The notes below the pieces were generated by a model. That model saw only the letters and a program-made list of their open reading frames with translations, was not told where the DNA came from and made no database searches. From Gammaproteobacteria bacterium (GTDB lineage: Bacteria > Pseudomonadota > Gammaproteobacteria > Thiohalomonadales > Thiohalomonadaceae), in the NCBI GenBank assembly GCA_015232955.1, contig JADFYS010000118.1, positions 1 to 6,335 on the forward strand: a DNA stretch of 6,335 bases. Reading direction: 5' to 3'. Of the stretch, positions 5,188 through 6,335 are shown piece after piece. Numbering within the stretch: the stretch's first letter is position 1; each line of letters begins with the position of its first letter. Both the position numbers and the translations under genes were made by a program.

Positions 5188-5667
5188 TCAATTCAGCGCT
5201 TCTTTCACAATATCAGAGAGAAGATTATTCACGGCAGAGGTAACACGCCTCTTCTCATCACCTTCTGCACCGGCAAGCTGATGCATGCGATGGGCGACAA
5301 AGACCTGCTCGGGTTGTTCAGTTTTAATGAAAATAGAGAGGGTGAAGGGGCAGATAGCAAGATTGAGCGGATCAAGTTGGGTCATTAGGTGTGAGATCTG
5401 GGCGCTACAGAACTCCAGCGACTCTGCTTTTAGATAGACCTCTCTAGGAAAGCCGAGATCAGCGCCGGTACGATTCAGCATCTCACTAATGTGCAGGGTG
5501 TTGGTGACCGAAAGCCCCTCTCCCATGATGGCCATAGTGAGGTTCTCTTTGGTTGATTCAAAATCCTCTGATGAGGCGTAAAGGGTGACGGAGGACGGTT
5601 CTGCAGCAAGAGGGTAGCTCCAGATAAGAAGGAGAAGTGCCAGGGTTTGCATCATCGCTCTATTCAT
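5188..5667 (-). CDS. Secreted DUF302 domain protein
   Basis: This 159-residue protein is predicted to be exported. Residues 1-22 form a signal peptide: N-R near the start, a hydrophobic core of L-A-L-L-L-L-I-W, and a likely cut near P-L-A-A before E23. The mature part resembles DUF302, a small alpha/beta domain of unknown function: a helix ending in G-E-G-L-S-V, then H-I-S-E-M-L-N near 59, L-D-P-L-N-L-A-I-C-P-F near 98-108, and V-F-V-A-H-R near 122. Two cysteines (C87, C106) are placed as in relatives with an F-C-x-A...I/F-C-P-F pattern and could form a disulfide in the periplasm. The ATG at 5667 is preferred because GAGGT lies 5 bases before it; an ATG at 5679 lacks such a site. The gene overlaps the end of the OsmC gene by 8 bases, implying coupled translation. 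No reaction can be assigned. Confidence 0.82.
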   Translation of the reverse strand: MNRAMMQTLALLLLIWSYPLAAEPSSVTLYASSEDFESTKENLTMAIMGEGLSVTNTLHISEMLNRTGADLGFPREVYLKAESLEFCSAQISHLMTQLDPLNLAICPFTLSIFIKTEQPEQVFVAHRMHQLAGAEGDEKRRVTSAVNNLLSDIVKEALN

Positions 5668-6070
5668 AGCAGACCTCATGGGTTACAGGGGCGAAGTTAC
5701 GGAACATCGCAGAGACACCACAGTAGCGGGTCTGCGACAGCTCGATGGCTCGATTCAGTTTTTCTTCCGGGATCCCACCAGAAATCAGGTAGCGTAGATG
5801 AAAAGAGGTAAACACCTTGGGGTGCTCCTCACTCTCAGTGGCAGTCGCTTCCACCCGAAAACGGTTCGGTTCAAGTTTCATTTTGTGCAGGATCGAGATC
5901 ACATCCATAGCCGTACAACCAGCGAGTGAGTGCAGCAGTAACTCTTTGGGACGAATGCCATTATCGCTCCCCCCAACCGCAGGAGGTGCATCCATCACTA
6001 CAGAGTGCGTAGCACAGGCGCCGCTGCCGGTGAAAGACATCCCCCCGTTCCAATTGACTTCAGCCTTCAT
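5660..6070 (-). CDS. OsmC family protein (YhfA-like thiol peroxidase fold)
   Basis: OsmC/Ohr proteins reduce organic or other hydroperoxides with a pair of cysteines. The 136-residue product has both: C52 in L-A-G-C-T-A-M-D-V-I-S and C117 in Y-C-G-V-S-A-M. The upstream segment G-G-S-D-N-G-I-R-P-K-E-L-L-L-H-S is the family signature leading into the long central helix. The T-A-M-D-V-I-S-I-L-H-K-M-K wording and the short length point to the YhfA branch of unproven physiological role rather than Ohr or OsmC proper. It is cytoplasmic, with no signal peptide. ATG at 6070 is chosen because AGAGAGGGG lies just upstream at good spacing; a GTG one codon earlier (6073) would sit too close to that motif. 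It is the first gene of a leftward pair with the DUF302 gene and may run on to guaA. Confidence 0.92.
   Translation of the reverse strand: MKAEVNWNGGMSFTGSGACATHSVVMDAPPAVGGSDNGIRPKELLLHSLAGCTAMDVISILHKMKLEPNRFRVEATATESEEHPKVFTSFHLRYLISGGIPEEKLNRAIELSQTRYCGVSAMFRNFAPVTHEVCYE
5673..5677 (-). promoter_or_regulatory. Ribosome binding site GAGGT that decides the DUF302 start
   Basis: GAGGT on the minus strand lies inside the last codons of the OsmC gene, 5 bases before the ATG at 5667. It favours this start over the ATG at 5679, which the motif itself overlaps. Confidence 0.6.
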
Positions 6071-6103
6071 CACACCCCTCTCTTCATTCAGGAAAGAGAA
6101 GTG

Positions 6104-6133
6104 ATCCTATGCGTTACCGCAGCGAAAGATCAA
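6104..6133 (-). promoter_or_regulatory. Candidate sigma-70 promoter for the OsmC-DUF302 transcript
   Basis: The minus strand reads TTGATC (6128-6133), an 18-base spacer, then TAGGAT (6104-6109). Transcription would start near 6097, leaving a leader of about 27 bases before the ATG at 6070. The -35 and -10 each match consensus at about four of six positions. Confidence 0.45.
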
Positions 6134-6140
6134 TCAGTAT

Positions 6141-6169
6141 TTGCCTGAGGCAGCAAGAGCGTATATCAT
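6141..6169 (+). promoter_or_regulatory. Candidate sigma-70 promoter for tRNA-Ser
   Basis: TTGCCT (6141-6146), a 17-base spacer and TATCAT (6164-6169) form a reasonable promoter. A C-rich discriminator (CCCCGCC, 6170-6176, with one T upstream in the hexamer) follows, the composition typical of stringently controlled stable-RNA promoters. The start would be near 6176, about 40 bases before the mature tRNA. Confidence 0.5.
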
Positions 6170-6180
6170 CCCCGCCTCAA

Positions 6181-6193
6181 TGCTGGAACAGCA
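6181..6193 (+). other. Small hairpin in the tRNA 5' leader
   Basis: TGCTG-GAA-CAGCA forms a perfect 5-bp stem with a 3-base loop in the predicted precursor leader, 22 bases before the tRNA 5' end. It might affect leader processing, or be incidental. Confidence 0.3.
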
Positions 6194-6215
6194 TCTACAG
6201 CAGTGAAGTTTGAAC

Positions 6216-6303
6216 GGAGAGATGTCCGAGCGGTTGAAGGAGCACGCCTGGAAAGTGTGTGTACGGCAACGTACCGAGGGTTCGAATCCCTCTCTCTCCG
6301 CCA
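6216..6303 (+). tRNA. tRNA-Ser (anticodon GGA)
   Basis: The 88-base gene folds fully. The acceptor stem is GGAGAGA (6216-6222) with TCTCTCC (6293-6299), discriminator G6300, and encoded CCA at 6301-6303. The anticodon stem is CACGC/GTGTG (6243-6247, 6255-6259) with loop CTGGAAA, giving anticodon GGA at 6250-6252, which reads UCC and UCU. The long variable arm of a class II tRNA has GTACG/CGTAC closing a GCAA tetraloop (6261-6274). The T arm is GAGGG-TTCGAAT-CCCTC (6276-6292). Serine identity is supported by the long variable arm and the G discriminator. No terminator is seen in the 32 AT-rich bases that follow before the window ends. Confidence 0.97.
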
Positions 6304-6335
6304 TATTAAATAATAAAATCAATAAGATGCGAAGG

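Noticed and set aside
6134..6322. 62-codon minus-strand frame containing EREGFEPSVR and a C-S-F-N-R-S-D stretch
   Set aside because: It is the antisense translation of the tRNA-Ser gene, a well-known spurious protein in databases.

Overview
The window looks like a chromosomal segment of a gammaproteobacterium. The evidence is a WaaF-type heptosyltransferase tail (Gram-negative LPS core), a 525-residue GuaA whose catalytic residues fall at the Escherichia coli positions, a TadA close to the E. coli enzyme in length and motifs, and a YhfA-like OsmC protein. I cannot name a genus from sequence alone.

Layout, left to right. Bases 1-361 hold the 3' end of a heptosyltransferase II gene on the + strand. 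It converges, with only 10 bases between stop codons, on a leftward block: a FemAB-like/GNAT-fold acyltransferase (372-1538), tadA (1568-2068), a Fic-domain gene (2202-3347), guaA (3543-5120), a secreted DUF302 protein (5188-5667) and an OsmC-family peroxidase (5660-6070). A divergent promoter region then leads to a + strand tRNA-Ser(GGA) at 6216-6303. tadA and the acyltransferase are 26 bases apart and probably cotranscribed. The OsmC and DUF302 genes overlap by 8 bases and look translationally coupled. The rest is standard housekeeping: tRNA wobble editing, GMP synthesis, thiol peroxide defence and LPS assembly.

The unusual part is the stretch between guaA and tadA. The last codons of guaA (T-I-E-W-E-stop) have a second, diverged copy (T-I-K-W-E-stop) directly before tadA, in the same orientation, about 1.48 kb away. 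The DNA repeat has a 7-base identical core (ACTCCCA on the + strand) and 13 of 17 bases matching overall. Inside each copy lies a 23-base block, identical at 19 positions between the two ends, each built of two tandem ATGGTATT-like units on the minus strand. This is the layout expected of an integrative element inserted in the 3' end of guaA, a known integration hotspot: terminal direct repeats (att cores) plus subterminal recombinase-binding repeats. The only sizeable gene between the ends is the Fic gene. No integrase is present. I therefore propose a minimal, non-autonomous or decayed integrative element carrying one self-inhibited (class II) Fic AMP-transferase gene. The tadA-proximal end also appears to give tadA a new upstream signal: a possible -10, an AAGGAG ribosome binding site and a 13-15 codon mini-ORF whose stop overlaps the tadA ATG.
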